From NCBI GenBank assembly GCA_903919125.1, contig CAIXGS010000076.1:353119-417118 (forward strand): DNA of 64,000 bases, in the 5' to 3' direction. The notes under the pieces are model-generated. The model did not search any database, was not told the DNA's origin, and was given only the letters and a program-made list of their open reading frames with translations. A program made the position numbers and the translations under genes. Shown here in pieces: positions 1 to 8,867 of the stretch. The stretch's first letter is position 1; each line of letters begins with the position of its first letter. The stretch comes from an uncultured Spartobacteria bacterium (GTDB lineage Bacteria > Verrucomicrobiota > Verrucomicrobiia > Chthoniobacterales > Chthoniobacteraceae).

Positions 1-424
1 CAGGGAAGGGCGATTTAAAATCTGTCAGCGCAGCAAAAAAAGGATGCGCGTTAGCCCGAATCCTCACCTTGCTCATGAGTGGAAATGTGACGCTGAAATT
101 GCTCGAACAGAACGCTTTGATGCGCTTCTCATTGGCTGGCTCCTGCTCCCCGAAATCGTTGCAAGGGAAACCGATCACCGTAAAGCCTCGGTCCTTGTAT
201 CTCTTGTAAAGCTTCTCTAACCCCTCGTACTGACTCGTATACCCGCACTCACTGGCCACGTTCACCACCAAGATGACGTAGTTGCTCCACTCACTCAGAT
301 CTCCCTTATTACCGTCAATGTCTGTCAACGGAATTTTCAAAAGGGGCGCATCAACTGCACTTGCAACAGGAACTGCCGCAGCACCAAGAAAAAATATGGG
401 GAAGAGCAGGTTACAAATTTTCAT
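1..424 (-). CDS. exported glutathione peroxidase, 3' end cut by window edge
   Basis: Thioredoxin-fold peroxidase of the glutathione peroxidase (BsaA/Gpx) family, which reduces hydroperoxides with thiols. The first 141 residues are in the window; the C-terminus lies beyond the left edge. An N-terminal signal peptide (about residues 1-23, ending in VASA) suggests export. The active-site motif NVASECGYTSQY has a cysteine at residue 60 where some relatives have selenocysteine, and the second family motif FPCNDFGEQEP is at about residues 86-96. The start is the ATG at 422-424. The family assignment rests on these two motifs. Thiol partner and exact substrate cannot be told from sequence. Confidence 0.88.
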   Translation of the reverse strand, partial: MKICNLLFPIFFLGAAAVPVASAVDAPLLKIPLTDIDGNKGDLSEWSNYVILVVNVASECGYTSQYEGLEKLYKRYKDRGFTVIGFPCNDFGEQEPANEKRIKAFCSSNFSVTFPLMSKVRIRANAHPFFAALTDFKSPFP

Positions 425-562
425 AGGAACCACAAAAATGCTTCCCCAGACATAAGGCTCTCTTATTTTAAGTCAAGGGAGGACCCGACTAGGACGGGTT
501 AAAATTGAGCGTCAAAAATGTGTTAACCACGTTACGTTCTCAAACACCAAATTTACTCGCGT

Positions 563-2131
563 CTAGCGCGGACCACGTTGCGGTGCCCTCGTAGGGCGCT
601 CGGTTTTAAATGCGGGTTTGTTCGCGACAGGACGTTCCCTGTTTCCCCCGTATTCCCGCTGCGGTCGGGCGCCCCGGTCCTGCCACTCGGGCCGTGGACC
701 GTCAGAGCGATAACTGCGCGCTTCACGGCGCGGCTTTTCCCCGGAGTCACCGTGTTTCGGAGCGCGCGGCCCACCACTTGGAACGACGTCAGCGCGAGAA
801 TCATTGTCTTGATTTGCGCCGGACGACTTTGCTCCAGTCGCCTTACGATGAGTGAGCAGGTGCAGAAGCGCCTCGATGACAACCTCCGGTTCGGTACCGT
901 CTGAAAGAAGCGCCTTCGCTCCAAAATGCGCTTTGGAAACGGTTCCGGTGGCGATGAGCGCACGGGCGGTTTCAACCAACACCTCAATGCGCTTTTGGGC
1001 AGCTTCGGCGGGGGTGGGCATCCGCTCACGACGTATTTTAATTCGCGTGAGGCGGAAGATACGCTCCAGTGCAAACATCTCCCGTGGAGTCGCAAAGGAA
1101 ATAGCACGCCCACTGCGTCCGGCACGTCCTGTGCGCCCGATTCGATGGACGTAGTCTTCCGGATCGCGTGGCAAATCATAGTTGAGAACCACCTCAATAT
1201 CGTCCACATCAATACCACGTGCGGCAACATCGGTGGCCACAAGGAACTCCAGCTTGCGATCCCTGAAGCGACGCATCACGCGCTCGCGCATGGCCTGAGA
1301 CATATCGCCGTGTAGACGATCTGCTTGGTACCCCTCCGCCACCAAATGCTCGGTGACTCCATCCACTGCATTTTTGGTGGAACAAAAGATGATTCCAAAA
1401 CGCAGGTTGGTTGCTTCCAAAACGCGGCAAAGCGCACCAATGCGCGAACCGTGGCCGACTTCAAAGTAGCACTGATCGATATCCGGAGCGGCCTCTGCTC
1501 GGGTTTCAAGTCTGACCCACATCGGATTACTCGTGTAACGCTTGATGAGCTGTTCCACAGCCGAGGGCATCGTCGCGGAGAAAAACGCCGTCTGCCGCGC
1601 GGGCGGCGCCTGTTGCAAAATCGTTGCAATGTCATCCCGAAAACCCATGTCCAACATCCGGTCCGCCTCGTCTAAAATGACCATTTTGATGGCGTCCAAA
1701 CGCAACGATCCTCTATCCAAATGATCCATGATCCGCCCCGGAGTGCCCGCGATCACTTGCGCCCCATTTTCCAAGCCGCGAAACTGCGCTCCGTAAGATG
1801 CCCCACCATAAATCGCGAGCTCCTTCACCCCTCGCTTAAAGGCGCTCAATTTGGCCACCTCACCCGCAACCTGCACGGCAAGTTCCCGAGTAGGGCAAAG
1901 GATAAGCACTTGCGGCGCCCCCAAGGAAGCATCGACGCATTCGACTGCGGGGATGGCAAAAGCAGCTGTCTTTCCTGATCCAGTACGAGAGAGGCCCGCT
2001 ACATCCTTTCCAGATAGAAGTGCTGGAATAGTCGAGGCTTGGATCGGAGAGGCTTCTTCAAAGCCCATCTCTTTGACGGCTTTCAGCAACTCAGGTGAAA
2101 GGCCAAGATCAGAAAAAGAAACAGATTGCAT
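563..2131 (-). CDS. DEAD-box ATP-dependent RNA helicase (DeaD/CsdA/RhlE group)
   Basis: ATP-dependent RNA helicase of about 522 residues that unwinds short RNA duplexes, probably in ribosome assembly, mRNA turnover or cold adaptation. All core motifs are visible in order: Q motif (FSDLGLS...PIQ), Walker A TGSGKT, PTREL, TPGR, DEAD, SAT, then in the second RecA domain IIFC, the HGDMSQ segment, ATDVAARGID and HRIGRTGRAGR. After about residue 345 comes a helical region and a basic Arg/Gly/Pro-rich tail, as in CsdA-type helicases, which should bind RNA. I chose the ATG at 2129-2131. A GTG five codons upstream (2146) is in frame but adds only a few residues before the Q motif. The gene stands alone, convergent with nothing obvious. 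Confidence 0.93.
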   Translation of the reverse strand: MQSVSFSDLGLSPELLKAVKEMGFEEASPIQASTIPALLSGKDVAGLSRTGSGKTAAFAIPAVECVDASLGAPQVLILCPTRELAVQVAGEVAKLSAFKRGVKELAIYGGASYGAQFRGLENGAQVIAGTPGRIMDHLDRGSLRLDAIKMVILDEADRMLDMGFRDDIATILQQAPPARQTAFFSATMPSAVEQLIKRYTSNPMWVRLETRAEAAPDIDQCYFEVGHGSRIGALCRVLEATNLRFGIIFCSTKNAVDGVTEHLVAEGYQADRLHGDMSQAMRERVMRRFRDRKLEFLVATDVAARGIDVDDIEVVLNYDLPRDPEDYVHRIGRTGRAGRSGRAISFATPREMFALERIFRLTRIKIRRERMPTPAEAAQKRIEVLVETARALIATGTVSKAHFGAKALLSDGTEPEVVIEALLHLLTHRKATGAKSSGANQDNDSRADVVPSGGPRAPKHGDSGEKPRREARSYRSDGPRPEWQDRGARPQREYGGNRERPVANKPAFKTERPTRAPQRGPR

Positions 2132-2221
2132 CAAGGCTTTTCGCACGAGGCGTCACAGAAGGCGATTCCTTTCGCATCAACCTCAATCAGTGAAACGTTT
2201 GTCAGGACACTTTGAAAAGGT

Positions 2222-2647
2222 TCAGCAAACTTTCATGAGCCAAAATCCAGCCGACAACACAGCACCCGCCGCATAGCTCAGAACGTCGCCCAAATCGGCT
2301 GTTCCCAAGTGGAAAAACCGAGGAAAAACCCACTCAAAAAGTAACGGCCACACCAGTGTCCACTCCAAAACTTCAGATGCCGTGGGCATCCCGTCGTGAG
2401 TACGGAGTCCTAACTTCCGGAAAATCCAGAGTAAAGGGGGCAACGCGACTGGGATCAGCAAGCAATCGTTGAAATGGTCGTGCAAAAACGGGGACGCAGC
2501 TCCAAAACGCGGCTTCAACCACCAGCGATTCAGCGCGTAAAGTATCACCGCCCCCGAAAACAAGGAATCCGCAAGATAACGAAACCTGCGCGATTGTTCG
2601 GCTAGAGCCATCGCTATTTTCTTTAGAGTTCTCGTTGTGAAGACCAT
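2222..2647 (-). CDS. small integral membrane protein, N-terminus derived from an Rpn remnant
   Basis: Up to 141 residues with about four hydrophobic segments (roughly residues 30-45, 62-76, 92-108 and 120-138), separated by short charged loops. I do not recognise a named family. The N-terminal stretch up to about residue 20 (FTTRTLKKIAMALAEQSRR) is homologous at DNA level to the Rpn gene at 2747-3724, so the 5' end of this ORF lies in a decayed Rpn copy, and the native start may have been lost or be the ATG at 2611 or a TTG further down. The membrane part has the composition of a real protein. Function unknown. Confidence 0.55.
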   Translation of the reverse strand: MVFTTRTLKKIAMALAEQSRRFRYLADSLFSGAVILYALNRWWLKPRFGAASPFLHDHFNDCLLIPVALPPLLWIFRKLGLRTHDGMPTASEVLEWTLVWPLLFEWVFPRFFHLGTADLGDVLSYAAGAVLSAGFWLMKVC

Positions 2648-2730
2648 CGAGCCCTGGACGAAGGGCGCTTGTGTCGAGCCCTCTCACCGTGATGTAACGG
2701 AAAAGTCGTTCCACGGAACATTTTTGAACA
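2588..2730 (-). pseudogene. remnant of a second Rpn-family gene
   Basis: The stretch aligns with the part of the neighbouring Rpn gene around its residues 205-245. One frame reads VERLFRYITVRGLDTSALR, matching VERLFRYISARDIDRNAFR of the intact gene. About 90 bases on, one extra base relative to the intact copy shifts the frame, and the continuation (KKIAMALAEQSRR, against KEKAMTLAEQWRQ) is found in the next frame. By eye about three quarters of the bases are identical. The remnant begins only about 20 bases after the stop codon of the intact gene, so a partial tandem duplication or loss between two former tandem copies is likely. Confidence 0.75.
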
Positions 2731-2746
2731 GGACAACGAGCCTGCC

Positions 2747-3724
2747 TCAAGCCTCGATATGTGAGGCGAAGTCTTCTAGCGAGGGCGATTTCAGCGCATG
2801 GAGGAGAAGACTTCTCAGCTTAGCGAGGCTTCGTTCCCGTTGAATTTTTTCCGCCAGACCTTCTGGAACGCGACCATAGCGAACCTCCAGAACATCGATG
2901 ACAGACTGTTGGGCCTGCTCACGACCCTCTTCTCTGCCTTTCTCCATGCCTTCTTCCATTCCTTCTTGGCGCCATTGTTCAGCAAGAGTCATCGCTTTTT
3001 CCTTTAGGTTTTTGTTGTGAAAACTATTGAGCGTTTCTCGAAAGGCGTTTCTGTCGATATCTCTGGCGCTGATGTAACGAAAAAGTCGCTCCACAGCACT
3101 CTCGCTTGCGCTTAGGAGTAGGATCTCATCAAAAACCATCGCATGCAACAGTTCTCCCAGCGCGTCAGCACGCAAAGCGCGCATCGAAAGCACTCCGGCA
3201 GCCGAGCCGCGCATTTCCTCGTAGCCAAGGGAAACTAGTTGGATGAGTTCAAACGTGAAGTCTGGAGTGTGTGCCGGTGACGCTCCCTGCCCAAACAACG
3301 GCGAAAAACGGGGTTCTGTCCGCCAAGGTTCACTGCTTTGAGCGAGAACCACCGGAATGATGGGCGATAGAAACGGCTTTTGCTTGGAGGCGAGGTTATT
3401 GGCACGTTGCCTTTCCCAAATCTTCACCATGTAACTCAGCAGACGCAACGCCATCCATGGGTCTTCCCGACTTTGATGTTCGAAGAGGATGTAGATGAAC
3501 GCCTCGCCAGACTCAGACGAAACGCTAAAAAGCAAGTCACTCTCTGAACCGGTCAGCTCCGAATCAATGAAACTGCCCGGTTGTTGACGGAGAGTACTCC
3601 AGTCCAGCGAAGTAACGAGATCAGCCGCCAGATAGTTTTGAAAAAAAGCGACTGCATTTTCGAGCTCTGAGAAAGTCGAACGAAAGAGTTTGTCGTTGGG
3701 TTGATGGACGGGGTGCTCGGCCAT
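2747..3724 (-). CDS. Rpn family recombination-promoting nuclease / YhgA-like putative transposase
   Basis: 325-residue protein of the Rpn (PF04754, transposase_31/YhgA-like) family: PD-(D/E)xK nucleases linked to RecA-independent recombination. The core is visible as Asp63 in the SDLLFS strand, followed by Glu82-x-Gln84 in FEHQS, then the DPWMALRLLSYM segment diagnostic of the family. A charged Glu/Gly/Arg-rich segment (EGMEEGMEKG..., about residues 248-266) precedes the C-terminal helical part. I start at the ATG at 3722-3724, because the sequence from there (MAEHPVHQPNDKLFR) is the usual family N-terminus. The frame stays open for 60 more codons upstream without family similarity. No inverted repeats or target duplication are seen around it, so it is not a classical IS. 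Confidence 0.87.
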   Translation of the reverse strand: MAEHPVHQPNDKLFRSTFSELENAVAFFQNYLAADLVTSLDWSTLRQQPGSFIDSELTGSESDLLFSVSSESGEAFIYILFEHQSREDPWMALRLLSYMVKIWERQRANNLASKQKPFLSPIIPVVLAQSSEPWRTEPRFSPLFGQGASPAHTPDFTFELIQLVSLGYEEMRGSAAGVLSMRALRADALGELLHAMVFDEILLLSASESAVERLFRYISARDIDRNAFRETLNSFHNKNLKEKAMTLAEQWRQEGMEEGMEKGREEGREQAQQSVIDVLEVRYGRVPEGLAEKIQRERSLAKLRSLLLHALKSPSLEDFASHIEA

Positions 3725-3960
3725 GGCAATGCAGGGGGCGGGAGCACCGAACTCGCATCGGAGCCGTCCACCAACTAGGATTCGCGATTCCCTGCGAGGC
3801 TGGGTTATCAATTGGGCAAAAAAGTCGGCGGAAACGCGTCCGTGTCCGCGCAGATCGCCGTTGCTACGGACCTCCATTCCTGAGCGTTTGTCTCTTTCCT
3901 GCACATCGCTTACACTCTAGGGTTCGAGTCGCCAGCAAACCCTCCCACGACGTAATAAAC

Positions 3961-6900
3961 ATGTCGCCTATTCTTGAAAGTCTCCGCCGCGAACTCCGCG
4001 AGCGCGTCCGAGACGCCTGGCAACGCTTGCCGCTGGTGCATCGGTTGCTTCATTCCGTCCAATTTGTCGCACGCCGTCTTGCACGTAGACCACGAACGGT
4101 TACGGAAAGTCCGAACCTTCTTCCGCTACTTATTCAAGTTCTAGCCGCCTTTTCCAAAGGGGGCGCCTCTGTGCTGCAGGAGGAAATCGACTCCTCCTTA
4201 GGCTTTCTGCGCCATGACTTTCCCGAGGCAGTCTATTCAGAACTACGCCAACTTTTCCGGCACGCATTGCAAGAACAGCACGATCTCGGTGCGATGGCGC
4301 AGAAGCTCTCCGCCCAACTTGATACGGACCAAAAAATCATGCTTGGAGTGCAGCTTTACGACCTCATTGCACGGGCTGGAATGGATCGGAGGCAGTTGGT
4401 CGAATTCTATTCCTTCATGACGCAATTGGGGATGGCTGCGCAGGCGATCGACATCGTTTACCAACTCAGCTCCAGCGACACGCCAGATCCTTCGGTATAC
4501 CAAAGCGGTTCCTCGCCGCTGGAGTGCGTCAGCTTCGGTGCATCGGGCAGCAGAGAGGACGTCGGCTTGAAGAGCTTACACGAGGCTGAACGCATGCTGG
4601 CGTTTCGGTACCACGAACTGTTGCTGCTAAAAAACATCTCGGCACCAAATATCACGGTACGAGGGCGGCCGCTAAAGCCTGGCGATTTTTGCCGAATCTA
4701 CTCAGGGCAACGCACATTACTTGGAGAAGAAGTCCTTAGCTATCAAGAGCTTGCGTACTACTTTAACGCCAAGAAGAACGTTTCACTCACGCAGATCTAC
4801 CTCTGTTTGGACAACTTAGGGGAACTCGAATTGCAGCGCGAGAAGTCGCGGGACAGCTCCATTGAAGTGCGCTTTGGACTGAAGGTACAGGTGCGAGCCA
4901 TCAAAACATCCAATGTGCATTTGAACGGCGTCCACCTCACGGCCAACACCGTGCTTGAGGCCGGACTGGATGACAGGCTCGTCTTCGACGCAGATTCAGA
5001 ACTGCCGCTCAGCGACTTGCGCCGCCGCGCGAGAGCTCTCGGAGGACGATTTCAACTCAAGACTTACAAAGCGAGTTACCTCGTTTCCAACAACCCGTCT
5101 CTCCTCGATGTGGACGACATTTTGCTCTCCCCCGGAACCGGTGGGGAGGTGTTGTTTCGCATCCTTTGCGATTACGACCACCGGGTAGGAACCTTGGAAA
5201 TTCTACACGCAGACCGCCCTCTGCAAGTGGGCGAGCAGGTCCTTTCGGTAGGCAGCAGATGCGCACTGCAAGACGGCGCGACCATTAGGTTGGATGCTGG
5301 CCAGGTTTTGCGTTGTGATTTTTCGGAGCGAATCATTGAGGAGGAACGCAACGTAATCTCGACCTTGGAGGTGCGCGATTTAACGTACCGCTTCCGCAAA
5401 AATCTCACGGCACTGGACGCGTTGTCCTTCAGCGTGAGTCGCGGCGAGATGGTTTGCGTGATGGGTGCTAGCGGTTCGGGAAAATCCACACTGCTACGCG
5501 CGATTGGAGGCCAGTTGCATCCCACTGAAGGTCAGGTACTTCTTAATGGCCAACAGCTTTATTCGGACCTCGACACGCTCAAACGTTTTGTCACCTACAT
5601 CCCGCAGGACGACGCTTTTGACGATTACCTCACCATCGAGGAAAACATGGAATTCGCCGCCGCGATCCGCTCTCCTCACCTCTCAAAGCGCGATAGGGCG
5701 CGCCGCGTGGAAGGGAAACTCGTGGAACTCGGACTAGCCGAGCGGCGGGATTCCGTAGTGGGCAGCACGGTGAAGAAGATGCTTTCAGGCGGTGAACGAA
5801 AGCGGCTGAACATCGGACTGGATATGTTATCCTCGGCGGATGTCTTTCTGTTTGATGAACCTACAAGCGGACTTTCCTCAAAGGATTCCGAGCATGTCCT
5901 CGAAATTCTACGTGGAATGGTTCATAACAAAATCATTCTGGTGACGCTCCATCAGCCGACTTCCAAGCTTTTCCAAATGTTCACCAAGGCGCTGCTGCTG
6001 GACAAAGGCGGACGGTTGGCGTTTTACGGGACGCCTCAGGAAATGCTGTCGTACTTCGCTGAGGCCGAACACGAGCAGCAGTTTGGCGCTGAACTGGGTG
6101 GGTGCCCGGCGTGCGGCACCACGCGGCCGGAGTTTATTTTCGATGTACTCGAAACTCCATTACGCGACCTGAGCGGCGACATTATTTACGAGGAAAATAA
6201 CAGGGGCCAACTCGTTCCGGCGCGCAGGTTTTCGGCTGACTTCTGGCAGGATCGCTATGATCGCTTCCGGTTGTTGCAGGAAATGAAGCAGGTCAATGTT
6301 AAGGAGAGCGCGCAGGTAGCGCCTCAACCAACGCCGCTTGTGGCGCAAAACCGGCGATTAAAACTACGGGAGGAGTGGGGGCAGTTGCGCACGCTTTGGA
6401 AGCGTTCGTTCACGTCCAAACTGCGTAACAGAGGCAATATGATTCTCACCGTGCTGGTTCCCCCGGCACTTGCAGCGGTCATCGGCTGGGCGTTGTATTT
6501 CACCAAAGACGAGTCAGGCTCCTATGACTTTTCGAGCGCGTTCCACATTCCCACCTACATATTCATCTCACTGCTGGTGGCGATGTTTCTAGCACTAGTG
6601 AGCAGCGTGGATGACATCATTCGAGATCGGGTACTGCTCAACCGCGAGCGGAATTTAACGGTGCGTCTTCCGTTTTACATTCTCGCAAAACTCGGAACCT
6701 TGAGTTTGTTCAGCGCGGTGCAATGCGCACTTTTCGTCGCGGTGGGAAACTCCATTTTGGAAGTCAGAGGGATGTTTTTCCCGTACTGGTATTTCATGTT
6801 TATCACCGCGCTAAGCGGTCTCACACTCGGTCTATTAGTCTCTTCACTAGCGAGTTCTAGCAAGATGGCGGCGAACTTTGTTCCCCTCGTTTTGATCCCT

Positions 6901-7620
6901 CAACTTATTTTCAGTGGCGCGCTGGTCAAGTATGAGGAGATGAATCGCGACCCTGATCTGCTCTACAGCTTGCAACGCTGGTTCGTGCAAAATCCCGATC
7001 CCAAAAATCCCGACGCTGCGGCGCGCGAAGCCGCTGAACGCAAGCTCCGTATTCCCGCTGTCTCGCGTATAGTAGCGACTCATTATAGTTATGAAGCGCT
7101 CATTGTAGCGCAGGCGAAACTCAATCCCCTCACCCGCCGACAGGATGCCCTCCAGGAGGAAATCGACTTTCTTGCCAAACGGAAAAGTCGAACTCCCCAA
7201 GAGAATAAGCGGCTTGAGGATCTTAAGCAGACGCTGATTGAAGTCAGCCTGTTGCACTCCGATTCCGGAGGAGATTTGGATAAACGCATGCGTGGCGCGG
7301 ACCGCGTCCTAGGAGGAAAGAGCCTGCAGGAAAGCGGGTTGGCCTCTGCAGGAACAAGACTCACGGCGCAGAGGCGTTACACCAATCAAAAAGTCGGGGA
7401 AATGGTGTACAAAGCTGAAACCGAGCAGAACGATTATCGTTTAGACCGCAAAGTGAACGTATTTTTCAGCCCGGACAAATACCTATGGGAAATGCGGGTG
7501 AGTGTTTACGTGTGGAACAGCCTCGTGCTCCTGCTCTCGAGCGTGGCGCTCCTCACGCTGTTAAACTTTATTTTAAGCCGCCAGTTGCGCCCTTCCGGCC
7601 GCGCGGCACTCGAACAGTAG
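3961..7620 (+). CDS. large ABCG-type ABC transporter (ATPase plus permease) with TerB-like N-terminal region
   Basis: 1219-residue ABC transporter with ATPase and permease in one chain in the White/ABCG order. Residues about 50-170 are helical and resemble a TerB-type domain (an opinion from pattern, not a search). Residues about 195-465 are a mostly beta region I cannot place. The ATPase follows: Walker A GASGSGKST at about 502-510, signature LSGGERKRL near 608, Walker B FLFDEPTSG near 630, H-loop VTLHQPTS. The Cys pair GGCPACGTT sits at about 713. The membrane part begins near 820 with five or so helices to about 1000. A charged coiled-coil segment (about 1050-1100) precedes the last helix at about 1183-1205. 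The gene is monocistronic and divergent from Rpn. Substrate unknown; export is the usual direction for this class. Confidence 0.85.
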   Translation: MSPILESLRRELRERVRDAWQRLPLVHRLLHSVQFVARRLARRPRTVTESPNLLPLLIQVLAAFSKGGASVLQEEIDSSLGFLRHDFPEAVYSELRQLFRHALQEQHDLGAMAQKLSAQLDTDQKIMLGVQLYDLIARAGMDRRQLVEFYSFMTQLGMAAQAIDIVYQLSSSDTPDPSVYQSGSSPLECVSFGASGSREDVGLKSLHEAERMLAFRYHELLLLKNISAPNITVRGRPLKPGDFCRIYSGQRTLLGEEVLSYQELAYYFNAKKNVSLTQIYLCLDNLGELELQREKSRDSSIEVRFGLKVQVRAIKTSNVHLNGVHLTANTVLEAGLDDRLVFDADSELPLSDLRRRARALGGRFQLKTYKASYLVSNNPSLLDVDDILLSPGTGGEVLFRILCDYDHRVGTLEILHADRPLQVGEQVLSVGSRCALQDGATIRLDAGQVLRCDFSERIIEEERNVISTLEVRDLTYRFRKNLTALDALSFSVSRGEMVCVMGASGSGKSTLLRAIGGQLHPTEGQVLLNGQQLYSDLDTLKRFVTYIPQDDAFDDYLTIEENMEFAAAIRSPHLSKRDRARRVEGKLVELGLAERRDSVVGSTVKKMLSGGERKRLNIGLDMLSSADVFLFDEPTSGLSSKDSEHVLEILRGMVHNKIILVTLHQPTSKLFQMFTKALLLDKGGRLAFYGTPQEMLSYFAEAEHEQQFGAELGGCPACGTTRPEFIFDVLETPLRDLSGDIIYEENNRGQLVPARRFSADFWQDRYDRFRLLQEMKQVNVKESAQVAPQPTPLVAQNRRLKLREEWGQLRTLWKRSFTSKLRNRGNMILTVLVPPALAAVIGWALYFTKDESGSYDFSSAFHIPTYIFISLLVAMFLALVSSVDDIIRDRVLLNRERNLTVRLPFYILAKLGTLSLFSAVQCALFVAVGNSILEVRGMFFPYWYFMFITALSGLTLGLLVSSLASSSKMAANFVPLVLIPQLIFSGALVKYEEMNRDPDLLYSLQRWFVQNPDPKNPDAAAREAAERKLRIPAVSRIVATHYSYEALIVAQAKLNPLTRRQDALQEEIDFLAKRKSRTPQENKRLEDLKQTLIEVSLLHSDSGGDLDKRMRGADRVLGGKSLQESGLASAGTRLTAQRRYTNQKVGEMVYKAETEQNDYRLDRKVNVFFSPDKYLWEMRVSVYVWNSLVLLLSSVALLTLLNFILSRQLRPSGRAALEQ

Positions 7621-7636
7621 CCACTCGCGGCGCAGC

Positions 7637-7670
7637 AAAAAGGGCACGCCCCTCGCAGGGAGTGCCCTTT
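7637..7670 (-). terminator. hairpin terminator between convergent ABC transporter and gltA
   Basis: Perfect 9-bp inverted repeat AAAGGGCAC / GTGCCCTTT (7639-7647 and 7662-7670) with a 14-base loop. Read on the minus strand the stem is followed by TTTTT, so it should end the sucC-sucD-gltA transcript. On the plus strand it lies 18 bases after the stop of the ABC transporter and could serve that gene too, though without a clean T-run. Confidence 0.8.
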
Positions 7671-7695
7671 CATGTTTTGCGCTGACCACGTAAAC

Positions 7696-8811
7696 TTAGC
7701 GCTGATCAATCGGTTTGACTACCTTGCCCACTTCCGGTCCAGTGTACTCGCTTAGAGGACGATACAAACGATTGTCCGCCAACTGTTCCAGCACGTGGGC
7801 AGTCCATCCTGCAGTGCGTGAAATGGCGAAAATTGGAGTGAACAAATCCGTGGGAATTCCAAGCGAATAATAAACCGTAGCCGAGTAAAAATCCACGTTC
7901 GCGTTCAGATGCTTTTTCTCACGCATCACCGTGGCGATGTGCTCGCTCATGCGGATCCACTTCGGCTCGCCGAGTTGGTCAGTCAACTTGACAGCCATGT
8001 CGCGCAAATGCGGCGCGCGCGGGTCCAGAACCTTGTACACACGGTGACCGATACCCATGATTTTTGCCTTTTTGGCAAACTGCTCTTCCAACCAAGCATC
8101 GACTTTGTCTTCGGAGCCAATTTCCTGAAGCATATGAATCACGCCCTCATTAGCGCCGCCGTGAAGGGGGCCCTTGAGAGTGCCGATCGCCGAGGTGATC
8201 GCCGAAAACATGTCGCTCAAAGTGGCCACAGTGACACGCGCGGAGAACGTGCTGGCGTTCATTCCGTGGTCTGCGTGGAGCACATAGGCAACGTCTAGCG
8301 TGGCGGTGGCTTCTTTGGTAGGCTCCTCCCCGTTAATGAGATAAAGAAAGTGCGCGGCCTCACTCAAATCCTCACGGATGGGGGGGAGATCTTTGCCTTG
8401 GCGAATGCGATGAAAGTATGCGGCGATCACTCCGATCTTCGCGGTGATGGCCACGGCGCGCTCGTAGTTTGCGTGGTCGCCAGTGGCATGATCGAAGAGC
8501 CCCAGCATGGAGACACCGGTGCGGATGACATCCATCGGGGCGGCCGTGCGGGGAGTCGACTTAAGGAAGTCGATGATTTCCGAGGGCAGCGAACGCTCTG
8601 CACGCAACGCACTGGTGAGCTTGTAAAGCTGTTCAGTGTTGGGAAGTTCGCCGTGCCAAAGCAGGTGAATGGTTTCCTCGAAGCTCACTTTCCCAGCGAG
8701 TTCGTCGATGTCATAACCAGCGTAGATCAACTGTCCAATATCACCGCGCACATCCGATATGGAGGTGGAGTTGGCTACGATTCCTTCTAGTCCCTTGGCT
8801 ACAAGCGTCAT
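7696..8811 (-). CDS. gltA: citrate synthase
   Basis: 371-residue citrate synthase, condensing acetyl-CoA and oxaloacetate to citrate. It has the shorter length of the Bacillus CitZ/type I dimeric group. Catalytic positions are visible: His in LHADHGMNAS, His in GPLHGGANE, the MGIGHRVYK substrate loop, and the catalytic Asp in NVDFYSA. The start is the ATG at 8809-8811 (MTLVAKGLEGIV). An open frame continues upstream without similarity. It is the last gene of sucC-sucD-gltA, 56 bases after sucD. 2-Methylcitrate synthase is a close relative, but no propionate genes are nearby and the TCA neighbours favour citrate synthase. Confidence 0.93.
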   Translation of the reverse strand: MTLVAKGLEGIVANSTSISDVRGDIGQLIYAGYDIDELAGKVSFEETIHLLWHGELPNTEQLYKLTSALRAERSLPSEIIDFLKSTPRTAAPMDVIRTGVSMLGLFDHATGDHANYERAVAITAKIGVIAAYFHRIRQGKDLPPIREDLSEAAHFLYLINGEEPTKEATATLDVAYVLHADHGMNASTFSARVTVATLSDMFSAITSAIGTLKGPLHGGANEGVIHMLQEIGSEDKVDAWLEEQFAKKAKIMGIGHRVYKVLDPRAPHLRDMAVKLTDQLGEPKWIRMSEHIATVMREKKHLNANVDFYSATVYYSLGIPTDLFTPIFAISRTAGWTAHVLEQLADNRLYRPLSEYTGPEVGKVVKPIDQR

Positions 8812-8867
8812 AATTAATCGAGTGTTGTTATCTAAATTGAGACTGCGTGAGCAACAGCGGAGAACTT

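Noticed and set aside
486..506. Small inverted repeat ACCCG / CGGGT after the DEAD-box gene as a terminator
   Set aside because: Only five base pairs and no T-run on the minus strand.
2747..3724. Insertion sequence around the Rpn gene
   Set aside because: No terminal inverted repeats or target-site duplications could be seen, and this family does not form classical IS elements.
3725..3904. 60-codon upstream extension of the Rpn gene
   Set aside because: No similarity to the family and the usual N-terminus begins at 3724.
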